Shown: positions 16,429 through 23,783, counted from the stretch's first letter. The stretch: 64,000 nt of DNA from JACDHG01 sp963815295 (GCA_963815295.1 CAWFFZ010000008.1:310001-374000), one strand, 5' to 3'. Translations and numbers: made by a program. The notes: a model not told the origin generated them from the sequence alone.

Positions 16429-18522
16429 GTGCTCGACCACGAACGCCTGCTCGACGGTCTCGACCCCGAGCAACGCGAGGTGGCGGTCAACCTCGACGGG
16501 GCGATGCGTGTCCTCGCGGGGGCGGGCACAGGCAAGACCCGCGCGATCACCCACCGGATCGCGTATGCCGCAGCCAGCGGGGCGGTCACGCCGACGGAGG
16601 TGCTGGCCGTCACGTTCACCACGCGCGCTGCGGGCGAGCTACGGGCGAGGCTCGCTCGGCTCGGGGTCGTCGGCGTACAGGCGCGGACGTTTCACTCGGC
16701 GGCCCTGCGGCAGGCCCGCTACTTCTGGCCACAGGCATATGGCGTTGACCTGCCGGCGGTGGTGAAGTCGAAGATTCCCTTCATCGTGGAGGCCGCGAGT
16801 CGCAACCGCCAGAAGGCGAGTCAGGCCGACCTACGTGACCTTGCTGGCGAGATCGAGTGGGCCAAGGTCTCCAATGTGCGCCCCCAGGACTACGCGCGGC
16901 TGTCGGCTGCGGCCGGACGCAGCGTCGACGGATACGACCATGCGACCGTCGCTGGCATCTACAGCGCCTACGAGGAGGTCAAGGAACAGCGGCATCGGGT
17001 CGACATGGAGGACATCCTGCTGTGCGCGGCAGCCGTCCTCAGTGAGGACGAGCGCGCTGCATCGAGTGTGCGCAAGCAGTACCGCGCGTTTGTAGTCGAC
17101 GAGTTCCAGGACGTCAGCCCGATCCAGGCGAGCTTGCTCGACCTCTGGCTAGGCCGCCGAGACGACGTCTGCGTCGTGGGTGACCCGGCCCAGACGATCT
17201 ACTCCTTCGCGGGTGCCTCGGCGTCGCACCTGCTCGACTTCCCGAAGAAATACACCACTGCCACGACCGTCACCCTGGCCCGCAACTACCGATCGACTCC
17301 GCAGGTCATCGAGACGGCCAACTCCGTGATGCGTGACGAGCTCGGCTCGTCGGCAGTGCTGCTACGCACCACGCGCACGGCCGGTCAGACAGTCTCGTTC
17401 ACCGGGCATGCTGACGAGGTCGCTGAGGCAGCCGCGGTTGCGGACGCGATCAGCGCGCTTGTCTCGGAGGGCACCGACCCGGCTGGCATAGCCGTGATGT
17501 TTCGCATCAACGCCCAGTCTGAGTCGTTCGAGGAGGCGCTTGCGGAGCGGTCAGTGCCCTACCTGGTGCGTGGCGCCGAGCGATTCTTCGAACGGGCAGA
17601 GGTGCGGCAGGCGATCACCCTCCTGCGGGGCGCGGTCCACGGCACCGAGGATCACGTCGGGGGGCTCGCCGTGCAGGTGGGCGACGTGCTCAGCTCGATG
17701 GGCTGGTCACGGGAGGCACCGACGGTCCGTGGCAACGCCCGCGACCGCTGGGAGTCCCTGCAGGCACTCGTCTCCTTGGGCGACGAACTCGCCGCCGCCC
17801 ACCCGGACATGTCCCTCAGCGGCTTCGTCGACGAGCTCGCCCGACGCGCAGACGCACAGCACGCACCCGTGGCCACCGGAGTCACCCTCACGACCCTTCA
17901 CGCCGCAAAGGGGCTCGAGTGGCCGGTGGCGTTCCTGGTCGGGATGCACGAAGGCTCGATGCCGATCGTGTACGCCGACACACCCGCCGGTCTGCAGGAG
18001 GAGCGCCGGTTGCTCTACGTCGGCGTGACCCGGGCCCAGGATCAGCTGCATGTGTCGTGGTCGCGTGCCCGCGCTCCCGGTGGTCGCGGGTCGCGAGGCC
18101 CGAGCCGCTTCTTCGACGGGCTGCTCGACGAGTCTCAGCGAGGCGGCGCGTTGACGAGCAACACTCGGTCCGGAACGCGTCGCAGTCGTCGCGCTGTCGC
18201 CTCCTGTCGCGTGTGCGGCCGGTCCCTGACCGATCCTCGCGAGCGCAAGCTCGGCCGCTGCCTTGACTGCCCGAGTAGCTACGACGAGGTTCTGTTCGAG
18301 CGACTTCGTGCATGGCGTCGCGAGCAAGCCGGTCACGAAAAGGTACCGGCGTACTGCGTCTTCACCGATGCGACGCTGACGGCACTCGCCGAGTTGCGAC
18401 CGAATGACGTCGCGGCGCTGGCGCGGGTGCCCGGGATCGGGAAGGCCAAGCTCGACAAGTACTCAGTTCCGGTCCTCGACATGTGTGCAGCCCATCGAGA
18501 CTCCACTGAACTGTCTGAGTGA
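16429..18522 (+). CDS. uvrD2: ATP-dependent DNA helicase UvrD2
   Basis: A 697-residue superfamily-1 3'-5' helicase. Motifs in order are AGAGTGKTRAITHRI, VTFTTRAAGEL, VVDEFQDVSPIQASLL, GDPAQTIYSFAGAS, NYRSTPQVIE, TTLHAAKGLEW and LLYVGVTRAQDQL. The C-terminus has the UvrD2 signature: a tetracysteine module (CRVC and CLDC) followed by an HRDC domain ending in VPGIGKAKLDKYS. The M. tuberculosis homologue is about 700 residues. The GTG at 16429 follows GAGGT. whiB7 lies downstream in the same orientation but has its own promoter. Confidence 0.94.
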   Translation: MLDHERLLDGLDPEQREVAVNLDGAMRVLAGAGTGKTRAITHRIAYAAASGAVTPTEVLAVTFTTRAAGELRARLARLGVVGVQARTFHSAALRQARYFWPQAYGVDLPAVVKSKIPFIVEAASRNRQKASQADLRDLAGEIEWAKVSNVRPQDYARLSAAAGRSVDGYDHATVAGIYSAYEEVKEQRHRVDMEDILLCAAAVLSEDERAASSVRKQYRAFVVDEFQDVSPIQASLLDLWLGRRDDVCVVGDPAQTIYSFAGASASHLLDFPKKYTTATTVTLARNYRSTPQVIETANSVMRDELGSSAVLLRTTRTAGQTVSFTGHADEVAEAAAVADAISALVSEGTDPAGIAVMFRINAQSESFEEALAERSVPYLVRGAERFFERAEVRQAITLLRGAVHGTEDHVGGLAVQVGDVLSSMGWSREAPTVRGNARDRWESLQALVSLGDELAAAHPDMSLSGFVDELARRADAQHAPVATGVTLTTLHAAKGLEWPVAFLVGMHEGSMPIVYADTPAGLQEERRLLYVGVTRAQDQLHVSWSRARAPGGRGSRGPSRFFDGLLDESQRGGALTSNTRSGTRRSRRAVASCRVCGRSLTDPRERKLGRCLDCPSSYDEVLFERLRAWRREQAGHEKVPAYCVFTDATLTALAELRPNDVAALARVPGIGKAKLDKYSVPVLDMCAAHRDSTELSE

Positions 18523-18637
18523 GCCGGCGTGCCTGCGCAGGACAAATCTTTGCGACCCAAGGCAGCCAGGCGAAAGTCTCTTCGGCGGATGATCGTCGAA
18601 GCGGCAGAAACTTTTCGTGAATCTGTCGTTAATTCGT

Positions 18638-18667
18638 TTGCACCCCCTCATCGACGGCGCGTAGGCT
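18638..18667 (+). promoter_or_regulatory. whiB7 promoter with AT-rich WhiB7 binding region
   Basis: A -35 box TTGCAC (18638-18643) and a -10 box TAGGCT (18662-18667) are separated by 18 bases. The bases just upstream (18611-18637) are strikingly AT-rich for this genome, including GTTAATTCG. Autoregulated mycobacterial whiB7 promoters have such an AT-rich block next to the -35, contacted by the AT-hook of WhiB7. The assignment is by analogy. Confidence 0.65.
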
Positions 18668-18672
18668 GCTTC

Positions 18673-18696
18673 CACCGGTCAGGAGACTGACCGGTG
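18673..18696 (+). other. Leader hairpin with GAGA (GNRA) tetraloop
   Basis: CACCGGTCAG (18673-18682) pairs exactly with CTGACCGGTG (18687-18696) around GAGA. It lies about at the predicted 5' end of the whiB7 transcript and may stabilise the long leader. Confidence 0.65.
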
Positions 18697-18756
18697 ACCC
18701 TGACAAGTCACCTCGCGCCCTCGGGCACGAGCAGAGCTCCTCGAAAGGAGGCAGCC

Positions 18757-19098
18757 ATGATCAACATCGTCCAGGACGCGACGCCATCGGCGACGCGTAT
18801 TGCCATGCCTGCCTTCCCTGAGGTCTCTCGCATGGGTGCGTCCGTCGAGGGTCGTCGTATCGCCATGGTACGTCGAGCGCCTACGGCGTCTTCGTCCCGG
18901 CATTCCTCAAGGACGCTTTCTCGGGCGTCCGTGCTTGGAGTCCACCGGTCTAGAGTGAAATTGACTGGCCGGCACCTCCAAGCCGCGGACTCCCAATCAG
19001 GGATCCGCGGCTTTTGTTTTACCCCGTCCGAACGACGAAGGTCACAGGGAGGTGACAGAAATGACACTCAGCGTCCTCGACGCACTCATTCAGAGTGA
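18757..19098 (+). CDS. Upstream ORF (leader peptide) of whiB7
   Basis: A 113-codon frame with a very strong ribosome site, GAAAGGAGG five bases before its ATG, beginning MINIVQDATPSATRIAMP. It runs through the leader terminator at 18980-19020 and ends inside whiB7, overlapping the whiB7 start. The product is Ser/Arg-rich and resembles no family I know, so I treat it as a regulatory translation unit. In mycobacteria, slowed translation of whiB7 upstream ORFs promotes read-through of an intrinsic terminator. The shape here fits that model, which is an inference for this organism. Confidence 0.5.
   Translation: MINIVQDATPSATRIAMPAFPEVSRMGASVEGRRIAMVRRAPTASSSRHSSRTLSRASVLGVHRSRVKLTGRHLQAADSQSGIRGFCFTPSERRRSQGGDRNDTQRPRRTHSE
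18935..18993 (+). promoter_or_regulatory. Possible antiterminator pairing in the whiB7 leader
   Basis: GGAGTCC at 18937-18943 is complementary to GGACTCC at 18987-18993, which forms part of the 5' arm of the terminator hairpin. The two pairings are mutually exclusive, so this could be the antiterminator arm. It is based on seven base pairs only. Confidence 0.4.
18980..19020 (+). terminator. Attenuator terminator upstream of whiB7
   Basis: AAGCCGCGGACTCCC (18980-18994) pairs with GGGATCCGCGGCTT (19000-19013) with a single bulge and a five-base loop. A T-rich tail TTGTTTT follows. It lies 40 bases before the whiB7 start and downstream of the whiB7 promoter. This is the position expected of an attenuator. 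Confidence 0.75.
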
Positions 19099-19348
19099 GG
19101 AGACAGACGCGGAGAGCCTGCCTTGCCGGTCAAACGACCCCGAGCTGTTCTTCGCTGAATCTCCGGCCGATGTCGAGCTGGCCAAGGCGCTGTGCCGTAC
19201 CTGCCCCGTTCTCACCGAGTGCCTCGCAGGAGCACTCGAACGACGTGAACCCTGGGGTGTGTGGGGTGGACAGCTGCTCGTTCAGGGAGCAGTCGTTGCC
19301 CGCAAACGGCCAAGGGGTAGGCCTCGTAAGAGCGAAGTCGCTGCGTAG
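19061..19348 (+). CDS. whiB7: WhiB7 family transcriptional activator
   Basis: A 95-residue iron-sulfur transcription factor that activates intrinsic antibiotic-resistance genes together with the principal sigma factor. Cluster ligands are the cysteine in LPCRSNDPELFF and the CRTCPVLTEC group. The GVWGG turn follows, and the C-terminal RGRPRK AT-hook identifies the WhiB7 subclass. The ATG at 19061 follows GGGAGG with good spacing; a GTG three codons earlier is possible. It lies next to uvrD2, as Rv3197A does. Expression is probably set by the attenuated leader. Confidence 0.94.
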   Translation: MTLSVLDALIQSEETDAESLPCRSNDPELFFAESPADVELAKALCRTCPVLTECLAGALERREPWGVWGGQLLVQGAVVARKRPRGRPRKSEVAA

Positions 19349-19455
19349 CCAGCACTCGCAGTCCGTACGAGCGAGGCCCAAGCCGGCCTCCGCCAAGCAT
19401 CAGAGAGAACACAACTTCGATGACCCAGAACGAATTCTTGAACAGGAGCACTCAA

Positions 19456-19620
19456 ATGAATCTCATGCATGAAGACCTAGCGCGAGCCCATAGCGACGCG
19501 CGCCTGCAGCAGGCGCGCGAGCTGCGTAGGAGCAGCCAGCTCAGCCGAGCACTTCGGTTGACCCGTCGGGCCGAGCGCGCGAGCCAGCAGGCTCGTCTGC
19601 TCCTCGCTCGCGCATTGTGA
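19456..19620 (+). CDS. Small basic helical protein downstream of whiB7
   Basis: A 54-residue, Arg/Ala/Leu-rich protein (MNLMHEDLARAHSDAR and following) predicted to be one or two charged helices. AGGAG seven bases before the ATG supports this start. Another ATG 36 bases upstream would add 12 residues. It has no recognisable domain. It lies 108 bases after whiB7 and ends just before a terminator, so it may be cotranscribed with whiB7. I do not recognise a function. Confidence 0.55.
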   Translation: MNLMHEDLARAHSDARLQQARELRRSSQLSRALRLTRRAERASQQARLLLARAL

Positions 19621-19630
19621 ACGAGTCGAT

Positions 19631-19678
19631 GACGCCCGGATCAGCACTCCTGAGTGCCGGTCCGGGCGTTATCTTGTT
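19631..19678 (+). terminator. Intrinsic terminator of the whiB7 transcription unit
   Basis: GACGCCCGGA (19631-19640) pairs with TCCGGGCGTT (19661-19670). An inner GCACT/AGTGC stem lies between them, and the tail TTATCTTGTT follows. It closes the whiB7 unit. Confidence 0.75.
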
Positions 19679-19681
19679 GCG

Positions 19682-19876
19682 ATGGCAGTCTGTGACCTCT
19701 GTGGGGTGGGCTCGCCTCGCGACGACAGCGCCGAGGCAGCGGACGACGACGGCACGACCCTGCCCCTGACTTGGTCCACGGCCGTCGAAAACGGCCAGCG
19801 GCGTACCTTCTGTGACCGATGCTCACGCGAGCACCTGCGGAGCATGGAGTCCAAGCTCGACTCCGCCTGGTGGTGA
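19682..19876 (+). CDS. Small zinc-ribbon protein
   Basis: A 64-residue protein with two cysteine pairs, CDLC at residues 4-7 and CDRC near 44-47, separated by an acidic spacer. This layout suggests a single structural zinc ribbon. The start lies immediately after the terminator and has no good ribosome site, so the gene may be leaderless or read from rare read-through. Similar small proteins are common in actinobacteria. Its function is unknown. Confidence 0.65.
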   Translation: MAVCDLCGVGSPRDDSAEAADDDGTTLPLTWSTAVENGQRRTFCDRCSREHLRSMESKLDSAWW

Positions 19877-19981
19877 CTATAAGCCTCTGACCTGGCCTTT
19901 TACGACGACCCCTCCGCTGTAGTCCGCAGATAGTCCGCAAGACGCGGAGCGATGTGCCGTCGAAGAGAGAAAGGTTCCCTC

Positions 19982-20278
19982 ATGGCCCCGTACAAGCGAC
20001 TCAGCAATAAGGCCATCCAGTTCCTCGACATGATCGCCGCGACAGGCGACGCGGGAAGCACGGCCTCAGCCCTCATCGACGGTCGCGCCCCAAAGCGCAC
20101 CCAAGAAGGCCAGCGCCAGATCATCAACCGCCTGATTCAAACCGGCCCCGTCCAAGATCGCAACAGTCCGCCCACGGCTGAGCAGTTCTTCAAGCGGCAG
20201 ACCAGGAAAGACCTCGTGCTGACCGATTTCGGTCGGGAGATGCTGAACGCCACCAAGGCGAAGGTGCAACAACGGTAG
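19982..20278 (+). CDS. Hypothetical protein, winged-helix-like
   Basis: A 98-residue basic protein (MAPYKRLSNKAIQFLDMI and following). The helix pattern and a C-terminal LVLTDFGREMLNA segment look like a small winged-helix or MarR-like domain, but this is a weak impression. The ATG at 19982 follows GAGAGAAAGG. It opens the accessory patch between the whiB7 unit and the ABC1 kinase gene. Just upstream AGTCCGCA is repeated (19920-19938). Confidence 0.6.
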   Translation: MAPYKRLSNKAIQFLDMIAATGDAGSTASALIDGRAPKRTQEGQRQIINRLIQTGPVQDRNSPPTAEQFFKRQTRKDLVLTDFGREMLNATKAKVQQR

Positions 20279-20379
20279 GGACGGGCCGGGGGCCGGGTTG
20301 TTCGTCTGGCTTGGGCTTCCTTGTAGACGGCCCCGCCACTAGCCCGGTACGGGGGCGCGGCGGCGCCGTCCTCGCTGCC

Positions 20380-20690
20380 TCAGCTGGACAGCTTGTCGAC
20401 CACCCACGCCGTGCTCGCAACGATTGCAGTAATCAGCGGCAAGACCAGGGCAGCGAACTCGTACAGATCCTTGTTCCCCGCGAGGTGCCGCCGCAATGCC
20501 CCCTGGGAAGGCACTTCCTCGTGCTGCTCCGAGGAGGCGCCCTCCTCGGGCTCGCGGGGGTCGGATCGGCCTTCGATCAGGGGGCCGCTGGTGGCTGCGA
20601 AGCGGGTCGGTACCTCCAGACCGCTCGATGCCGTACGGAAAGCCTGGCCATTCGACCATGCAGCCTTCAGATCGTGCGCAACGTCACATC
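20380..20690 (-). pseudogene. Remnant of a small C-terminally membrane-anchored protein
   Basis: On the minus strand an unbroken frame of about 100 codons ends at the TGA at 20382-20380. Its end reads NKDLYEFAALVLPLITAI then VASTAWVVDKLSS, a plausible single transmembrane anchor. No ATG, GTG or TTG occurs in the frame before a GTG close to its end, so it appears to have lost its start. It overlaps no convincing gene. This covers most of the 379-base gap before the SRPBCC gene. Confidence 0.35.
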
Positions 20691-21131
20691 ACGGTGCAAC
20701 GTCGCATGTCTGCGTCCACGGACTCTGTATGGGCCCTGTTCGCCGACTTTCCGAATCTCGCGAGCCACTGGAGTGGCCTCCGGGCGACGAGAGCGATCGG
20801 CAACCAGACCAGCGGCGTGGGCGCTCGCCGCGTTGAACTGAAGCCGATCGGCAGCATGCACGAAACCGTGACCGTCTGGGAGGACGGTCGCAGGATCGAC
20901 ACACAGAATCAGCCGAGCGCATCGGTGCCGTTCAAGCGCGCCGAGTCCACCCTCACGCTCGAACTCGACGACGACCGCACATTGGCCACGTTCGACTACC
21001 GATATGTACCCAGAGGCGGCCCACTCGGCCGATTGACCGGCCCACTGATCGACAAGATGCTCACCGCGACCTTCACCGACATGCTGGCCGCCACCGACGA
21101 GGCCACCCTCAGGAACGGAAGCGAGCGCTGA
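20658..21131 (+). CDS. SRPBCC (START/Bet v 1-like) family protein
   Basis: A 157-residue protein of the polyketide-cyclase/START-like fold, a hydrophobic-ligand pocket. The typical beginning HITVQRRMSASTDSVWAL and the FADFPNLASHWSGLR helix are visible, followed by alternating strands and a final amphipathic helix. The ATG at 20658 keeps the first beta strand intact. The internal ATG at 20706 would cut it and is less likely. No clear ribosome site is present. Ligand and role are unknown. Confidence 0.72.
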   Translation: MQPSDRAQRHITVQRRMSASTDSVWALFADFPNLASHWSGLRATRAIGNQTSGVGARRVELKPIGSMHETVTVWEDGRRIDTQNQPSASVPFKRAESTLTLELDDDRTLATFDYRYVPRGGPLGRLTGPLIDKMLTATFTDMLAATDEATLRNGSER

Positions 21132-21740
21132 ACCGCAGTGCCTCGGGGCGCGCCCGCACATGCCGCTGTCCGCGCTGTCATGCCCGATGAGCGGTCGTGG
21201 CACGCGTCGCGGGCGACGCACGGTGGCAATAGTCGCGCTGCCGGGCTACCATCGCCGCGCTTGGCCCTCCCCTTTCGGACTATCGACGGCACCCACCCCT
21301 GGGAGGGGAGGTCCAGGCTCCGCACAGTGCGCATCTGTTGGGGGCTCGGCGGCTAAAGAGACGTGGCAGCGCTCACCGGGTCTATGGCGGACCCCGGCCC
21401 CCCAAGACGGGGACCAAGTGGGCCGGGGTCTGCGCGCGGGGTGGCCTGGGAGGGGGCACCCGCGAACTGAGTCTGACGTGGTTGCTCACCGAAGGCAATG
21501 AGCACGGAGCGACGCCGCAGCCACCCTGGGTGGCGGCATCGAGTGTGGTCGACGGACCACTTGGAAGCGGCCCCTGCCGCACACCGAGTCCAAGGCAGCA
21601 GGGGCCGCCATACAACTAGACGCCAGCCGATGTCGTGTCGTCCGCGAAAACAACAAAGAGCATCCGAGCGGCTGATCGGCGTCGGTCCGTTCGGTCAGTT
21701 GCATCTCGGCGCCGTCCGACGCACGTTAGCCACTGACTCG
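21132..21740. other. Non-coding stretch with two GC-rich inverted repeats
   Basis: I see no credible gene here. CGGACCCCGGCCC near 21387 faces GGGCCGGGGTCTG near 21419. GCGGCCCCTGC near 21567 faces GCAGGGGCCGC near 21597. Both can form strong hairpins and may be terminators, but neither has a clear T-tract. Confidence 0.5.
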
Positions 21741-21983
21741 TGCGATGGTGACACCGTGCGCAGGGTCAACCCTCCGAAGCTCGTCGTAGGTCACGACGAC
21801 GGCTGGCACGACGGCATGCTGGGTGCCTGGCAGTAGCTCGACGGACGGTGGCGCTGGTTGGTCACCTGCAGCGTCGGCTATGACGAAGGGGGGCAACCGG
21901 GATACCGCAAAACATCTTTCCCAAAGCAGAGAGCGGGATACTCTGCCCGCATCGCAATGTCGACCTCGGGGGTAAAGAACTGA
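21741..21983 (+). pseudogene. Decayed short gene, copy 1 of 3 (in-frame TAG)
   Basis: From the GTG at 21756 the frame reads VRRVNPPKLVVGHDDGWHDG and continues to AWQ, is then stopped by TAG at 21834-21836, and resumes LDGRWRWLVTCSVG. Copy 2 has CAG at the corresponding place, so the stop looks like a C-to-T change. Beyond the TAG the same frame stays open to the TGA at 21981-21983, whose last base is the first base of the next gene's ATG. The pattern resembles a short actinobacterial family of unknown function. Confidence 0.6.
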
Positions 21984-22456
21984 TGCGCAGAACTGTAATC
22001 GTGTGGTTTGCAGCGCTGGCGCTGCTGACAGGTTTGGCCGGACCAGCGGACGCCGCGACGGTTACGGTAAGAAGTAACGGCAGCCCGGACCTTTCGAAGA
22101 TGGTCGTCAACAACGGCGTCAACACGGTGGTCGTCAAGCTGTACGGAGCCGGCGGCAAGAACAACGTGCGGTGGTCGCTGGTCAAGCTCAAGGGGACCGA
22201 CGGCATCACGTACGAGGCCAAGGTCGGCTGGTACAGCGGCGGCGCGTGGATCAAGAGCCTGTATCGGGGCAGCACCAGCATCAACTGCGCCGACTTTACT
22301 TACGCGTGGAGCGCAGCCGGAGGATTCTGGAAGGTGTCGGTGCCCCGCACGTGCCTGGGCAGACTCACTCCCAGACTGAAGGCGTACAGCGAGCACGTCG
22401 GGACGAGCCCGACGCCGGGCCAGGCTGGATGGAGTCCGTTGGTGGCACGAGGCTGA
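21983..22456 (+). CDS. Secreted hypothetical protein
   Basis: A 157-residue protein with a clear Sec signal peptide (MRRTVIVWFAALALLTG and following, cleaved after ADA near residue 24). The mature part is a small basic, beta-rich domain with two cysteines that could form one disulfide. I do not recognise the family. The ATG overlaps the TGA that ends the decayed upstream frame (TGATG), which suggests the two were once translationally coupled. Confidence 0.7.
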   Translation: MRRTVIVWFAALALLTGLAGPADAATVTVRSNGSPDLSKMVVNNGVNTVVVKLYGAGGKNNVRWSLVKLKGTDGITYEAKVGWYSGGAWIKSLYRGSTSINCADFTYAWSAAGGFWKVSVPRTCLGRLTPRLKAYSEHVGTSPTPGQAGWSPLVARG

Positions 22457-22535
22457 CAGGGCTCCATCAACAACCCCCGACGAACGGGAGCACGCATCGC
22501 GCTAGGCCCGAGACAATCTTAAGCAGCAGCTACGA

Positions 22536-22703
22536 CCGCCTCGCCGTTCGTCACGAAGACGGCTGGCACGACGGCACGCTGAGTGCCTCGCAGCAGCTCG
22601 ACGGACGTTGGCGCGGCTTCGTCACCCACAGCGTCGGCATCGGGATGCGGAAAGCTCAGTTGGTTCGACGTCGAGGACATCCGCGAGGGTGAAGCGAGCT
22701 GAG
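22536..22703 (+). pseudogene. Decayed short gene, copy 2 of 3 (frameshift)
   Basis: The block beginning GCCGTTCGTCACGAAGACGG encodes VRHEDGWHDGTLSASQQLDG, RWRGFVTHSVG and IGMRK, parallel to copy 1. After GGGATGCGG the conserved ending SWFDVEDIREGEAS is found only in another frame. One base has therefore been gained or lost at about 22650. The start region seen in copies 1 and 3 is missing. Confidence 0.6.
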
Positions 22704-22840
22704 GCACCCTTTCGTGTCTGGTGGCGTCGCGGGGCAGTTTTGGGTGCGCAGACCATGCCGACCAACTGCCTGCCCCACGTTCTTACCTGTCGGCCCAACC
22801 ACCTGCATTCTGCACACCATTACACGCGGCGTGTTCTGAC

Positions 22841-22957
22841 CTAGCCACCGATGATGAAGATGATGAACACCGCGATCACGCTGACCACCAGGAACCCGGT
22901 CAGGAATCCCTTTGGTCCCCGGTGTGCCTCTCGGATGAACTCGCGCACTTTTGTCAT
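22841..22957 (-). CDS. 38-residue single-span membrane protein
   Basis: A minus-strand micro-ORF reading MTKVREFIREAHRG, then a hydrophobic stretch FLTGFLVVSVIAVFIIFIIG and a stop. GAGGGG lies just upstream of the ATG. A basic amphipathic start followed by one helix is typical of small membrane regulators or type-I-toxin-like peptides. No antisense RNA is evident, so the role is open. Confidence 0.55.
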   Translation of the reverse strand: MTKVREFIREAHRGPKGFLTGFLVVSVIAVFIIFIIGG

Positions 22958-23085
22958 GTCCCCTCGATCCCTTAGGACAGCCAAGGGTAGGCGTGATTGC
23001 CTGACCGTGCTGGATCAGGTCACGGGTCGACGCGCCACGCAAGGGGACAAAGTGACTAACTCGTTGCTCGTGGAGTCGCGGGGGG

Positions 23086-23145
23086 TGCGATGGTGACGCT
23101 GTGCGCCAGGTTAACCCTCCGAAACTCGTCGCCGTTCGTCACGAA
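23086..23145 (+). pseudogene. Decayed short gene, copy 3 of 3 (5' fragment)
   Basis: About 60 bases from TGCGATGGTGAC to CGTTCGTCACGAA repeat the start of copy 1, including AACCCTCCGAA, and then the conserved VRHE block. Homology stops abruptly, so this is a short 5' fragment. Confidence 0.6.
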
Positions 23146-23158
23146 TCGGTCAGGGACC

Positions 23159-23217
23159 GTCGTCGAGTGATGACCAAATCTGGGAGACCGAGCCCTGTGT
23201 GGTCATCACCCGACGAC
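23159..23217. repeat. Near-perfect 18-bp inverted repeat
   Basis: GTCGTCGAGTGATGACCA (23159-23176) faces TGGTCATCACCCGACGAC (23200-23217) with one imperfect pair and a 23-base loop. It directly follows copy 3 of the decayed gene. It could be a mobile-element end or a terminator; no T-tract follows. Between it and the DUF4386 remnant the sequence turns AT-rich (23310-23360) and holds no gene. Confidence 0.6.
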
Positions 23218-23356
23218 CAGGCTAGCCAGGCCAGCCCGGGCGAGGGTGTCAGCCGCCGCCATGGCGGCGAGGGAGGGGCTGACTCTACGCGCGCGAAACG
23301 CTACTCGCGGTAATTGTTCGTGTCAGTTTTTTGGGGATTTCGTTTAATCGTGCAAC

Positions 23357-23650
23357 TTATGCGCGCTGAGCCGGCGCTCCGGAGTCATGGCTCGCGGGAC
23401 AGGATCGGGCTATCCCGTCTGAACCCCAGATGGCGCAGTAGATGCCGAGGAAGGCCTCCCAGATGAACTCGGGGATTACCAGGAGGCTCACCGCGCTTAG
23501 TTTGCTCCCACAAGTCGAAGAGCACGACAGTGTTCCCAATCAGGAGGAGTGGCCTTCGATCATGCCGAACCAGGCCATGCGTCGGGCGACGAGGCCAGAG
23601 CTGTACTCGCGCCACACAACGGACGGGAGGCGCATTTCGTCCATCCGCCG
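23357..23650 (-). pseudogene. Decayed DUF4386-like membrane protein fragment
   Basis: Conserved pieces of a C-terminal membrane region lie in successive frames on the minus strand. They are WREYSSGLVARRMAWFG, then LLLIGNTVVLFDLWEQ, then AVSLLVIPEFIWEAFLGIYC and finally FRRDSPILSREP. At least three frame changes are needed to join them. The DUF4386 assignment is from memory of that family's ending and is tentative. No N-terminal part is present. Confidence 0.5.
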
Positions 23651-23783
23651 GCGCCTCACGCGAGCGGCGTTCCCGCGCTCGATATGGCCGACCTCGACCC
23701 GCGAGACGCAGGGTGGTGGTGAGGTCCCCTGCCTGAGCGGTGACCCGTCTGGTGGTATCCCGGACACCCGCCGGGGTGCTGCC

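Noticed and set aside
19900..23783. Prophage or insertion sequence
   Set aside because: No integrase, transposase, capsid or terminase coding could be recognised, and no clear terminal repeats bound the patch.
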